A stretch of 29,727 nt of DNA, taken from contig CAZLEF010000088.1 of NCBI GenBank assembly GCA_964558465.1, positions 1 to 29,727 on the forward strand. Reading direction: 5' to 3'. This DNA comes from JACJYC01 sp964558465. GTDB taxonomy: Bacteria > Bacteroidota > Bacteroidia > Chitinophagales > Saprospiraceae. Under the pieces are notes generated by a model that saw only the letters and a list, made by a program, of their open reading frames with translations, had not been told where the DNA came from and did no database searches. Made by a program: the position numbers and the translations under genes. Positions within the stretch are counted from its first letter, which is position 1; every line of letters starts with the position of its first letter. This document shows positions 14,747 to 23,453 of the stretch, piece after piece.

Positions 14747-15149
14747 GTTCCTGAGATTTTGATCCAATCTAATGCCTCCCCGGCAGACGGGCCATTTTTT
14801 TCGACAAGCCCTAAGCCGTTTCAGACGCTTCTACTCTTTAGATGTCTTTAAAAGGCAAATGATTACCATTTGAGGGGATATTTAACTAAACTTTAGGATC
14901 TGCTGCCGGGTAAGAGCCGGAAAGTCCATACTATTGGACATTTTGCCTTTTTGGCAGAAGATAGTGAGATCGGGCGATAAGGAGAGGGGGTGAAACGCAA
15001 TGCCTTCACCCCCTCTCCCGTTCTCTAAGTCTCCCTCTCTTTAATTTTTGTCCAGTAGTATGCGGAAAAGCCGGTTTACAGGCGTCAAATCGATCGACGG
15101 CAGGCCTGCTCACTTTTAAATTTTGATATTTGCATTTTATCTTTTAAAT
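14747..15149. other. Gene-free stretch carrying a possible MITE
   Basis: About 400 bases without a gene. It has a small hairpin (CAAATG-ATTAC-CATTTG, 14856-14872) and the inverted-repeat element 14925-15066. The remainder is unremarkable and AT-rich just before the ATPase stop codon. Confidence 0.65.
14925..15066. repeat. Inverted-repeat element of about 140 bp with an inner 14-bp hairpin
   Basis: TCCATACTATTGGACA (14925-14940) is the imperfect inverse of TGTCCAGTAGTATGCGGA (15049-15066). Inside, GGAGAGGGGGTGAA (14981-14994) and TTCACCCCCTCTCC (15005-15018) are perfect 14-bp inverted repeats with a ten-base loop. There is no coding capacity. The layout resembles a miniature inverted-repeat element; the inner hairpin has no following T-run. 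Confidence 0.65.
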
Positions 15150-16316
15150 TTAAAAAATACCTTCCAGATCCCCCCAACTTCGTACTGAAGCAACACTGCG
15201 CTCCTGGCGTTCTTCTCCGCCGTAAATCAGGAAAGAATTAACCTTAAAATCAGGAGAAACTTGATTTTTGAAATAAACCAGTTGGTCAAAAAAGGAAGAA
15301 TTGATCGTTGCGGCAGATTTAATTTCTGCAATGGTGAGTTCACCTTGTTTTTCCGCCAATAAATCAATTTCATGCTGATTGCTTTCTCTCCAAAAATAAA
15401 GTTCAGGCGACCAATCGCTCTGGTATCGTTGTTTCAGGATTTCTGCAATCACCAGGTTTTCAAACAAATGCCCCCGGGCAAAATGTGCGGTAAGGTCATC
15501 CGGGGTGGAAACACCGAGTAGGAATGCGGCAAAACCGACGTCGTAAAAATAGAGTTTGGGCGTTTTGGAAATGCGCTTGGCAAAATTGCGGAAATAAGGC
15601 GGCAGCAGAAAAATAATATGACTGGTTTCCAGGATGCCGATCCAGGCTTTGGCAGTGACAGGGGAAATGCCGGTATCCGACGCAAGCGTTTGGTAATTAA
15701 GCGGCTGGCCGATTCGCCCGGCACACAAACGTACAAAATTGCGGAACAACCGCAGGTCCTGCACGGCTGTCAATTGCTGGATATCTCGCTGCACATAGGT
15801 TTCGAAATAATTGGGATAAAAATCGCGGGGGTGCAATTTCTGATCAAACACTCGGGGGTAGAAACCTTGAAAAATTGCCTGCTCAGGCGTTTCCGGCATT
15901 AGATCAGCACTTCGCAATTCGGAAAATGAGAAGGGAAAAAGTTTAAATAGGGCTACCCTCCCGGCCAGGCTCTGGGTAATGCGTTCCATAAGCAGGTAGT
16001 TTTGCGAACCAGATAGAATAAACTGTCCTGGAACCCGGTCTTCATCCACTTTTCCCTGCAAATAATTGAACAAATGTGGAACCCGCTGAGCTTCATCAAA
16101 AATCACATATCGGTCATAAGTTGCCAAAAACCGCCGAGGGTCCTCAATTGCAAAATCCTGAAAATCAGGGTTTTCTAAGGATATATACCGATATTCAGGG
16201 AACATTTGCCGCAGGAGGGTGGTTTTCCCGGACTGTCTCGGGCCGGTCACCGAAACGATCGGGAATTGCCCGCACATTTCGCGGATGCGCTTTTCTATTT
16301 GACGATGGACAAACAT
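15150..16316 (-). CDS. AAA_14 / DUF4143 ATPase
   Basis: A 388-residue cytoplasmic ATPase. The AAA_14 domain carries Walker A GPRQSGKTT (25-33), Walker B YVIFDEAQ (about 70-77), the sensor strand ILSGSQ (about 100-105) and SLAGRV (R120, a likely arginine finger). The C-terminal DUF4143 region has a winged-helix-like part, then a PD-(D/E)XK-like core: E286 in GHLFENLV, D318 in HEIDLL and E331/K333 in AEIKSA. The family is very common and is often found in accessory regions; its biochemical role is not settled. The start was set at ATG 16316 (MFVHRQIEKR) because it lies 18 bases after a good -7 box; the upstream extension would cross that promoter. It is divergent from the M16 protease gene. Confidence 0.92.
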   Translation of the reverse strand: MFVHRQIEKRIREMCGQFPIVSVTGPRQSGKTTLLRQMFPEYRYISLENPDFQDFAIEDPRRFLATYDRYVIFDEAQRVPHLFNYLQGKVDEDRVPGQFILSGSQNYLLMERITQSLAGRVALFKLFPFSFSELRSADLMPETPEQAIFQGFYPRVFDQKLHPRDFYPNYFETYVQRDIQQLTAVQDLRLFRNFVRLCAGRIGQPLNYQTLASDTGISPVTAKAWIGILETSHIIFLLPPYFRNFAKRISKTPKLYFYDVGFAAFLLGVSTPDDLTAHFARGHLFENLVIAEILKQRYQSDWSPELYFWRESNQHEIDLLAEKQGELTIAEIKSAATINSSFFDQLVYFKNQVSPDFKVNSFLIYGGEERQERSVASVRSWGDLEGIF

Positions 16317-16334
16317 CACGGTATTGATTTTATG

Positions 16335-16365
16335 CAAATATAAGATTTGATTTTGGATTTTCATA
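16335..16365 (-). promoter_or_regulatory. Promoter for the AAA_14/DUF4143 gene
   Basis: On the minus strand TATATTTG (16342 to 16335) matches TAnnTTTG exactly. TATG (16365 to 16362) stands 19 bases upstream, a 3-of-4 match to TTTG. The ATG at 16316 follows after 18 bases. The remaining divergent region contains GTTTGTAACTT twice (16390-16400 and 16447-16457), which could mark control of the M16 gene. Confidence 0.5.
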
Positions 16366-16526
16366 AAAATATCTCCAGCGCTGATTGACGTTTGTAACTT
16401 CAATCTACTATTAAACTGCCCTCCAAGGCTAAAACGCCGACAGAAAGTTTGTAACTTTCCACCCAAATTTTCAAGGCGCCTTTCAACCGGGCTTTACCAA
16501 AAATCAGTCACCCACAACCACATATC

Positions 16527-19355
16527 ATGAGAATTCCATTTTCGGTTTTCACCCTCCTGGCGATTACTTTTTTTGCCTGCAACGCCCCAACTCCAACCGC
16601 CGACCAGGACTTCCAGGTCCCCTTCGAGCAATTCACCCTGCCCAACGGTCTCCAGGTGGTCTTCCATATCGACCGCTCTGACCCGGTGGTGGCGGTAGCC
16701 CTGACCAGCCACGTGGGCTCGGCCCGCGAAAAAGCCGGCCGCACCGGGTTTGCTCACCTCTTCGAACACCTCCTTTTCCTGGAATCGGAAAACCTGGGCA
16801 AAGGCGGCCTGGATAGATTGAGCGCCCGCATCGGAGGGTCCGGCGCCAACGGTTCAACCAGCCGCGACCGGACCAACTATTACCAGACCGTACCCAACGA
16901 CGCCCTCGAAAAAATGATCTGGGCCGAAGCCGACAAACTCGGCTTTTTTATCAATACCGTGACCGAACCCGTCCTGGCCAAGGAAAAACAGGTGGTCAAA
17001 AATGAAAAACGGCAAAGTTACGACAACCAGCCCTACGGCCATACTTACTATGTGATCTGCAAAAACCTGTACCCGCCCGACCACCCTTATAACTGGGACG
17101 TCATCGGGTCGCTCGAAGACCTCGACCGGGCTACCCTCCAGGATGTCAGGGATTTCTACAACCAATGGTATGTCCCCAACAACGTCACCCTCGTGATCGC
17201 CGGCGATTTTGACCCCGCCCAGGCGCGGCAATGGGTGGAAAAATACTTCGGGGAGATCAAACGGGGACAGGATATCCAACCGCTGGAAAAAAGGCCGGCC
17301 AACCTGGCAGAAACCAAAAAACTATACCACGAGGACAATTTCGCCCAGTTGCCGGAACTCACCCTGGTCTGGCCTTCTGTTTACCAATACCATCCGGACG
17401 CGTACCCGCTGGAGGTGCTGGCCGATTACCTCTCCGAAGGCAAAAAAGCCCCTTTCAACCAGGTGATCGTCGACGGGAAACAGCTCGCCCCGGAGGTGAC
17501 CATGTACCAGGATGGGTCCGAGCTGGCCGGCGAATTCCTGCTCAGCATCCGGGCGTTCGACGGCAAGGACCTCGACGAGGTGCACGCCGCCGTGAACGAA
17601 GCCTTTGCCAGATTTGAAAAGGAAGGCATTTCCGGCGACGACCTGGAACGGATCAAAGCCGGGCAGGAAACCGCATTTTACAGCAGCCTGTCCAGCGTAC
17701 TGGGCAAAGGGTTCCAATTGGCGCAGTACCAGATTTTTGCAGGCGACCCCGGCTTTGTCAGCCAGGATGTCAAAAATATCCTGGCCGTCACCCGGGCAGA
17801 CGTCAAACGGGTTTACGAACAATATATCAAAGGCAAGCCATTTGTGGCGACAAGTTTTGTCCCGAAAGGGCGCCCGGATCTTGCGCTGGAAGGTTCGGCC
17901 AAAGCCGGCGTGGTGGAAGAGCTGATCATCGAAGGTGCAGAAGAAGAATTTGACCTGAGCCAGGAAGTTGCCTACGAAAAAACGCCTTCCGGCTTTGACC
18001 GCACGGCTGAACCTCCCTACGGAAAGCCTCCGGTCATCACCGCGCCCGGTTTATGGAAACAAAAAATGGAATCGGGTTTGACCGTTTACGGGATTGAAAA
18101 CAACGAAGTACCGCTCGTACAACTCAGTCTGGTCATCATCGGAGGATTGCTGATGGAAGACCCGGAAAAGGTAGGCGTGTCCAACCTGCTGGCGCAAATG
18201 ATGACCAGGGGGACCCGAACCAAAACCGTCGCCCAACTGGAAGAAGCTATTGAAAAACTGGGTGCCAATATCGTGGTCAAGGCCGGCGACGAGGACATTA
18301 CCCTCAGTGTCAGTACCCTTGCCCGGAATTACGACAAGGTTATGGCCTTGGTTCAGGAGATCCTCCTGGAACCGCGCTGGGACGAAAAAGAATTTGAACT
18401 GATCAAACAAAGCACCCTGAGCGAGATCCAGCAGCAGGCGTCCGACCCCAACAGCATCGCCGACCTTCAGTTCCGGCGGCTCATCTACGGGCAAGGGTTT
18501 ATCCTGGGCGAAAACCCGTCCGGCACAGAAGCCTCCCTTCGGCTCATTACCCTGGCTGATCTTAAAAAGTATTACGAAAACAATATCAACCCGAAGTTGA
18601 CCTTCGTCCATATTGCGGGCGATATTTCCGGCAGGGATGCGCTCGTCCCGCTGGAAAGCCTGAGCGCCGGATGGAAAGCGGGCCCAATGCCGGTCGTGAC
18701 GGCGCAGACCCATAGCGCCCCGGAAAAGTCTGCCGTTTATTTTTACGATGTGCCGGGCGCCAAACAATCCGTACTGCGTTTCGGTTATCCGTCCATTTCC
18801 GCCACGCATCCGGATTATTACCCCGCTACGGTGATGAATTACCGGCTCGGCGGAGGCGGTTTCGCCAGCCGGCTTACCCAGGAACTGCGCGAAGGCAAGG
18901 GTTATACCTACGGCATTTTCTCATCTTTTTCCAGTACCAGGATGCCGGGGCCTTTCACCATTTCCAGCGGGGTGCGTTCCAATGTAACCCTTGAAGCCTG
19001 CATGCTGATCAAACAGATCCTGGAAGATTATCCCCGGAGTTTGAACGAAAACGACCTGGAAGTCACCAAAAGTTTCTTTCTGAAAAGCCAGGCCCGCAGG
19101 TTCGAAACCCTGTCGTCCAAACGCCAGATGCTGGAGAACATCAGTACATACGGCTGGCCCGAAGATTATGCCAAAGGCCAGGAAACCATCGTCCGGGAAA
19201 TGACGGTGGAAAAAATCCGGGCCCTCGCCGGCAATTATCTCGATTCGGACCGGATGTTCTACCTGGTCGTGGGAGACGCCGCCACCCAACTGGAAAAAAT
19301 GACCCGGCTGGGGTTCGGAGAGCCCATTCTGCTTAACACGCCCCCGGATCGTTGA
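16527..19355 (+). CDS. M16-family zinc metalloprotease, two-domain lipoprotein
   Basis: A 942-residue protease of the pitrilysin/processing-peptidase family. The start MRIPFSVFTLLAITFFACNA gives a lipoprotein signal with the lipid cysteine at C18, placing the enzyme in the periplasm or on the outer membrane. The first M16 domain has the inverted zinc motif HLFEH (H77, E80, H81) and the downstream zinc-ligand glutamate E160 in VVKNEKRQ. The second half (from about residue 520) repeats the fold without a zinc motif, as usual; it contains RLGGGGFASRLTQELREGKG (around 773-792), the substrate-binding signature of such domains. The length fits fused two-domain members. It likely degrades peptides or misfolded envelope proteins. 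No operon partner is visible. Confidence 0.95.
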   Translation: MRIPFSVFTLLAITFFACNAPTPTADQDFQVPFEQFTLPNGLQVVFHIDRSDPVVAVALTSHVGSAREKAGRTGFAHLFEHLLFLESENLGKGGLDRLSARIGGSGANGSTSRDRTNYYQTVPNDALEKMIWAEADKLGFFINTVTEPVLAKEKQVVKNEKRQSYDNQPYGHTYYVICKNLYPPDHPYNWDVIGSLEDLDRATLQDVRDFYNQWYVPNNVTLVIAGDFDPAQARQWVEKYFGEIKRGQDIQPLEKRPANLAETKKLYHEDNFAQLPELTLVWPSVYQYHPDAYPLEVLADYLSEGKKAPFNQVIVDGKQLAPEVTMYQDGSELAGEFLLSIRAFDGKDLDEVHAAVNEAFARFEKEGISGDDLERIKAGQETAFYSSLSSVLGKGFQLAQYQIFAGDPGFVSQDVKNILAVTRADVKRVYEQYIKGKPFVATSFVPKGRPDLALEGSAKAGVVEELIIEGAEEEFDLSQEVAYEKTPSGFDRTAEPPYGKPPVITAPGLWKQKMESGLTVYGIENNEVPLVQLSLVIIGGLLMEDPEKVGVSNLLAQMMTRGTRTKTVAQLEEAIEKLGANIVVKAGDEDITLSVSTLARNYDKVMALVQEILLEPRWDEKEFELIKQSTLSEIQQQASDPNSIADLQFRRLIYGQGFILGENPSGTEASLRLITLADLKKYYENNINPKLTFVHIAGDISGRDALVPLESLSAGWKAGPMPVVTAQTHSAPEKSAVYFYDVPGAKQSVLRFGYPSISATHPDYYPATVMNYRLGGGGFASRLTQELREGKGYTYGIFSSFSSTRMPGPFTISSGVRSNVTLEACMLIKQILEDYPRSLNENDLEVTKSFFLKSQARRFETLSSKRQMLENISTYGWPEDYAKGQETIVREMTVEKIRALAGNYLDSDRMFYLVVGDAATQLEKMTRLGFGEPILLNTPPDR

Positions 19356-19761
19356 CCCATCTTTATAACCAGTTTATTATCAAGTAGCCGTGTCAGGTGG
19401 CAATTTTGGGTTGCCTCCCGATTTTAAATCTACAATTAATTACCTGTCAACAATTTACACATGCATGGAAAATGGAAAAATTGTGCGCATGAGGACCTGC
19501 TTCGGGCAAAAAACTTTTAAAGCAACAATGAAGGTCTCCAAGCGAAACGTATCCCCCACTGGCGGAGGCAGGGGGTGGATTGCCGCCTGCACCGAATCGC
19601 CTCAATTTCGACAGCATCATGTTTATTCACGACGGTATTTGGTATCAAGTTCGGCGGCAAAAGGTAAAGGGCATGAGACCTCCCGGCATTTCCAGGGAAT
19701 GGCGGCGCGCTCCGTTTTTCTTTCAAAAATGTGAAAGCATAACGACATCAGGAACGGCATC

Positions 19762-19794
19762 AGGTGTCGGACACTTCGGAAGTGTCCGACACCT
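19762..19794. repeat. Perfect 33-bp palindrome AGGTGTCGGACACTT-CGG-AAGTGTCCGACACCT
   Basis: The two 15-bp arms are exactly complementary around a three-base loop. It sits between the convergent M16 and receptor genes. Because there is no T-run on either side, it is classed as a palindromic repeat rather than a terminator. Confidence 0.85.
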
Positions 19795-19816
19795 CAGCCC
19801 TTTCGCGGCCCAAATT

Positions 19817-19843
19817 CAGGGTGCAACCGGAAGTTGCGCCCTG
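19817..19843. repeat. Hairpin after the receptor gene stop (CAGGGTGCAAC / GTTGCGCCCTG)
   Basis: Eleven-base arms with one G-T mismatch enclose a five-base loop. It ends ten bases beyond the receptor stop codon at 19854 on the minus strand. It could stabilise the 3' end of that mRNA; T-runs are absent. Confidence 0.6.
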
Positions 19844-19853
19844 TATCCTCCAA

Positions 19854-22532
19854 TCAAAACCTGAAACCCAGTCGCCCAAAGAAATAAGCGCCCGAAAAAC
19901 CCATCTGCACAGAATCCCAATACCCGCCGGTTTCCGACCAGTCGTCCTGGATCGTGGGGTAGGTATTCAGGATATTGTTTCCGCCGATGGTCAGGCTGAT
20001 CTGGTCGTTGAACCGGTAATTCAGGCTCAGATCGGCTACCAGGCGCGCTTCATAGATGTCTTTGGCAGCTTCCAGTTTGTTGTCGAATCCACCGTAGTCG
20101 GCGTCATCCTCATAGATCTGAAAATCGAGGATGGTGAGGCCGCTGAAACGGGTGAGGTTGAGGCCCACATCCAGTTTGGGGGTCGAGTAGCCCAGGTTCA
20201 GGCCGAACTTGCTGGGCGGCGCCGAAGCCCGGACAAAATACTCCTCCCGCTGGCCGAAGAACGTGCTCCGGTCGAGGGTTCCGTTGTTGACGCTGGTGAT
20301 CTCCATGTCGTTGATATTCCCCGCAAGGGAAGCCGAAAAACTGTTTTCGCCAAAAAAGGTCTTCCAACTCAGCACAATATCCACGCCGGTGGTTTTGGTA
20401 TCGATGCCGTTGACAAAAAACTGGGCGTCGGAAACCCCGATGTTAAACGGCGAAGCGTCAAAGATATCGGTGAGCACGATCCGGTCGTCAATGGTGATAT
20501 AATACCCGTCAATCGTGGCGCTGAACCCGCCGGATTTGAACGTGAACCCGAGGCTCGCGTTGGTGGCTTCCTCTTCCTTCAGCTTTTTGATGCCAAACGC
20601 GTTGGCGATGGGGCTGTTGTTGGGGGCCAGCAAGGACTCGATCGCCACGCCCGCTATAAAGTTGGTGAACCGAAGGTTGTAAAACCGCTGCACGAGGGAA
20701 GGCGCCCGGAATCCGGAACTGATGGCGCCCCGCAGAGCAAAATCCGGCGAAATGGCGTAGCGGGCGGCCAGTTTGTAGTTGAAGGTATTCCCAAAATCGC
20801 TGTAATTCTCAAACCTGCCGGCTACGCCCAGCAGAAAGGACCTGGACAGGTCGAATTCCGCGTCGGCGTACAACCCGATATTGGTCCGCGACTGATCCAC
20901 CTCGTTGGCAGGGCTATACCCCGGGAACCCCTGAGAGCCGCCCGGCCGGGCATCTCCGGTGACGGGGTCGACGGTCCCCACCTGGTCGGGGTAGGTTACC
21001 GGCAACCCGGAGGTATCATAGGTGGCGTACGAACCCGTTTCACCGGCAAAGATCACAAAGTTTTCGATCCGGTGCTCCATACCAAATGCAAGGTTGATGC
21101 CCTTGCCGTTGTTTTTGAAGAACCGGGTAAAACCCAGGCTGGCGGTGTTTTGCGACAAGGAATGCCCGCCTGCGTCGAATTCAGTGGGAGACGACGCGCC
21201 GAGGGAAGCATTGTTGGTGCCTTTGATATAATAATGAAAATTGTTTTTGCCGTAAGTATTGTTGAAATCGACATTCCAGCCGGATTCCGTCTGCGTGCGC
21301 AGGCCGGCTGAAATGGAATTATCGCCGATGACCGAGGTGATCCGCGGCGTAAAGCCGTTGGGATAGATCTCCTTCACGATCCGGGCCGATTCGGGGTTCC
21401 GGGTAAAGGCGTAAGCGTCGGTATTGCGGTGGTTCCTTCCGCCGAACAAATAAAATTCGGTTTTGTCGGAAAGCGGTATACCTGCATTCAGCATGACGGA
21501 AAACCCGTCGATGGCCGCTTCGCCGTAACCCCGGCGGAAATCGGCCCCAGGGCGCAGGGTTTTGTCTTTGGTGACGTATTCGGTGGTCACATTGGCAAAA
21601 CCTTTGCCGCCCAGCGCAAAACCGTAGTTGGCCGCGACTTTGGTGGACAAGCCGTCGAAGGCAGGGTCGTCTTTTCGCGTTGCCACGCCATCCCCGTCGG
21701 TATCGAGGTAATACCCTTCCGTATTCGGGGTTCCCTCCGGAAATTCATCGGGCGCGGCCACCAGGTAGGCCCCCTGGGTAATACTGCCGTTGAGTTCGCC
21801 CACCTGGTCGTGCAGAACAATATTGATGACGCCTGCGATGGCGTCGGAGCCATATTGCGCCGAAGCGCCGTCGCGCAGGATCTCGATCCTTTTGATGGCC
21901 GAAGCCGGTATGGCGTTCAGGTCGGTGCCGGTGTTGCCGCGCCCGCGGGTGCCAAAAATGTTGACCAGGGAACTCTGATGCCTTCTTTTCCCGTTAATCA
22001 GCACCAGCGTTTGGTCGGGTCCGAGGCCGCGCAAGGTAGCCGGGTCGATATGGTCGGCGCCGTCGGCGCCGGACTGTTTGGTAGCGTTAAACGAAGGCGC
22101 TGCGATCTGGAGGATCTGGTTGATTTCCAACTGGCCGTTTTTGGATGCGAGCGCTGCAATGTCCACCACATCCACCGCAACCGGCGTATTGGTGGCCGAC
22201 CGGTTGTAACTGCGGGAACCGACCACCTGGATCTCGCCTAGGTTGATCCCCACGGTCAGTACCACGTCCAGTTGGTTCTTACCGGCCAGGGCAACCTCCT
22301 GATTGGAATATCCGGTATAACTGAAGATCAGGGTCGCCGACGGAGAACTCACCCGGAGGGTATACGCGCCGTCCAGATCGGTAACCGTACCGTTACTGGT
22401 TCCTTTTTCAAGGATGTTCACCCCATATAATTTTTCGTTTTTATCATCGGATACAACGCCCGATACCGTGTGTTGAGCGGCGGCAATCGAACAGGTAAAT
22501 AAAACGAGTGAGAGAAAGAGTTGAAATTTCAT
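19854..22532 (-). CDS. TonB-dependent receptor
   Basis: An 892-residue TonB-dependent outer-membrane transporter. The start was set at ATG 22532 (MKFQLFLSLVLFTCSIAAAQ, a good signal peptide); 15 further codons upstream are not needed. A carboxypeptidase-regulatory-like domain covers about 22-95 (VSGVVSDDKNEKLYGVNILE). The plug begins near 101 (IQVVGSRSYNRSATNTPVAV) and carries the signatures LRGLGPDQTLVLINGKRRH and KRIEILRDGASAQYGSDAIAGVINI. The barrel ends in GRLGFRF, a typical terminal Phe needed for BAM insertion. A loop DTDGDGVATRKDD could bind calcium. No SusD-like gene is adjacent, so a small ligand such as a metal chelate is as likely as a glycan. It is divergent from dps over a 184-base region. 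Confidence 0.95.
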   Translation of the reverse strand: MKFQLFLSLVLFTCSIAAAQHTVSGVVSDDKNEKLYGVNILEKGTSNGTVTDLDGAYTLRVSSPSATLIFSYTGYSNQEVALAGKNQLDVVLTVGINLGEIQVVGSRSYNRSATNTPVAVDVVDIAALASKNGQLEINQILQIAAPSFNATKQSGADGADHIDPATLRGLGPDQTLVLINGKRRHQSSLVNIFGTRGRGNTGTDLNAIPASAIKRIEILRDGASAQYGSDAIAGVINIVLHDQVGELNGSITQGAYLVAAPDEFPEGTPNTEGYYLDTDGDGVATRKDDPAFDGLSTKVAANYGFALGGKGFANVTTEYVTKDKTLRPGADFRRGYGEAAIDGFSVMLNAGIPLSDKTEFYLFGGRNHRNTDAYAFTRNPESARIVKEIYPNGFTPRITSVIGDNSISAGLRTQTESGWNVDFNNTYGKNNFHYYIKGTNNASLGASSPTEFDAGGHSLSQNTASLGFTRFFKNNGKGINLAFGMEHRIENFVIFAGETGSYATYDTSGLPVTYPDQVGTVDPVTGDARPGGSQGFPGYSPANEVDQSRTNIGLYADAEFDLSRSFLLGVAGRFENYSDFGNTFNYKLAARYAISPDFALRGAISSGFRAPSLVQRFYNLRFTNFIAGVAIESLLAPNNSPIANAFGIKKLKEEEATNASLGFTFKSGGFSATIDGYYITIDDRIVLTDIFDASPFNIGVSDAQFFVNGIDTKTTGVDIVLSWKTFFGENSFSASLAGNINDMEITSVNNGTLDRSTFFGQREEYFVRASAPPSKFGLNLGYSTPKLDVGLNLTRFSGLTILDFQIYEDDADYGGFDNKLEAAKDIYEARLVADLSLNYRFNDQISLTIGGNNILNTYPTIQDDWSETGGYWDSVQMGFSGAYFFGRLGFRF

Positions 22533-22561
22533 TTTTTCTATTTTTGAACACAGATGGAAGG

Positions 22562-22597
22562 ATATCGAAAGGTACAAATATTGTACAAATATCGAAA
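22562..22597 (-). promoter_or_regulatory. Receptor promoter region with direct repeats in the spacer
   Basis: On the minus strand TACCTTTC (22574-22567) is a one-mismatch -7 box and TTTC (22597-22594) stands 19 bases upstream. The spacer is filled by two 11-bp direct repeats, (G/T)GTACAAATAT at 22571-22581 and 22582-22592 on the plus strand. Two copies of ATATCGAAA flank them (22562-22570 and 22589-22597). An 11-bp period places the copies on the same DNA face, as expected for an operator. The regulator is unknown. Confidence 0.4.
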
Positions 22598-22677
22598 TAT
22601 CTCGTTTATTTTTGAAAGGCTGTCAAAATCACTGGTCACAGTGACGCCGGTCACAAACAGCCGGCGGTTTCAGGTGT

Positions 22678-22685
22678 TATATTTG
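22678..22685 (+). promoter_or_regulatory. Candidate -7 box (TATATTTG) for dps
   Basis: TATATTTG matches TAnnTTTG exactly and lies 31 bases before the dps ATG, a suitable distance. No TTTG is present 19 bases upstream. GGTCACAGTGACGCCGGTCAC just upstream (22634-22654) contains the inverted repeat GTCAC-A-GTGAC and a further GGTCAC, a possible activator or repressor site. Confidence 0.4.
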
Positions 22686-22716
22686 GAGTTGACTTCAATC
22701 AAAAAAACACGTTTCC

Positions 22717-23196
22717 ATGAAAAATACAAATGCGATCGGCCTCGACGCCAAAAAGGCCAAACAACTGGCTAAGAAACTGAACGAATTGCTGGCCAATTAT
22801 TCGATATTTTACCAGAATGCCCGCGGTTACCACTGGAATATCAAAGGCGAGAAGTTTTTTGAGCTCCACCTGAAGTTCGAAGAATTGTACAACGATCTCC
22901 TGCTGAAAATTGACGAAACGGCCGAGCGCATCCTGACCCTGGGGTACGCCCCGGTTCATAATTATTCCGACTACAAGGAGGTTTCTGCCATACAGGAGAG
23001 CAAGGAAGTTTCCAACGGAATCAAAGCGGTAGAAGACATTCTGGCCTCATTCAAAACCATCATCACCCTGCAACGGGAATTGCTCACCCTGTCGGCCGAT
23101 GCCGGAGACGAAGGCACCAACGCCCTGATGAGCGACTATATCCGCGCACAGGAAAAATTGGTCTGGATGTACTCCGCCTTCCTGAATAAGAACTAA
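22717..23196 (+). CDS. dps: Dps-family ferroxidase, DNA protection protein
   Basis: A 159-residue ferritin-like protein that forms a dodecameric shell, oxidises Fe2+ (usually with peroxide) and stores iron, protecting DNA in stress or starvation. The intersubunit ferroxidase ligands fit with correct spacing: H39 in RGYHWNIKG, H51 in FELHLKFEELY, D66 and E70 in LKIDETAER (12, 15 and 4 residues apart, as in characterised Dps proteins). A short Lys-rich N-terminus (AKKAKQLAKK) may touch DNA. It is full length. It is divergently placed with a TonB-dependent receptor, so joint control by iron or oxidative stress is plausible but not shown. Confidence 0.97.
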   Translation: MKNTNAIGLDAKKAKQLAKKLNELLANYSIFYQNARGYHWNIKGEKFFELHLKFEELYNDLLLKIDETAERILTLGYAPVHNYSDYKEVSAIQESKEVSNGIKAVEDILASFKTIITLQRELLTLSADAGDEGTNALMSDYIRAQEKLVWMYSAFLNKN

Positions 23197-23290
23197 GGGA
23201 CGTGCAAAAATAACTTCCCCACGCCGTGGCTTGGATTGAAAATGTTTCTTTGGACTGAACTTCGGCTTCGCTTTTGAAATAAACTTTCGG

Positions 23291-23376
23291 TCGGGCCAGC
23301 GGTCCGTCATCTTTGTAACACCGTCTAATTGGCAGGTCTTCCGGGCCGTAGGTCCGGCATCTTTTGCCGGAAGCGC
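23291..23376 (-). repeat. Dispersed palindromic element, copy 2
   Basis: The reverse complement of the element at 5939-6021. It contains GGGCC-AGC-GGTCC (23293-23305) and GGGCC-GTA-GGTCC (23343-23355), each followed by an ATCTTT stretch. The two copies differ mainly in the ~15 bases between the palindromes. Confidence 0.85.
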
Positions 23377-23453
23377 CGCAAAAAGTTAAAAAGATAACCG
23401 AAAACCGGGCGGGCAACCGGTTTTGATCGCTCGTTTCCATCTGCTTCGGTTGA

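Larger units (their letters stand above)
19356..19853. other. Gene-free stretch between the M16 gene and the receptor gene
   Basis: About 500 bases between convergent genes. It contains CCCCC...GGGGG arms (19553-19575) around GGCGGAGGC and two strong hairpins (19762-19794 and 19817-19843). Open frames on the plus strand run into the antisense of the next gene and show no domain. Confidence 0.7.

Noticed and set aside
14915..14926. GGAAAGTCC resembling the conserved RNase P RNA segment
   Set aside because: The rest of the RNase P RNA core and pairing partners are absent.
19764..21311. 515-codon open frame on the plus strand
   Set aside because: Antisense shadow of the second receptor; its first codons cross palindromic repeats.
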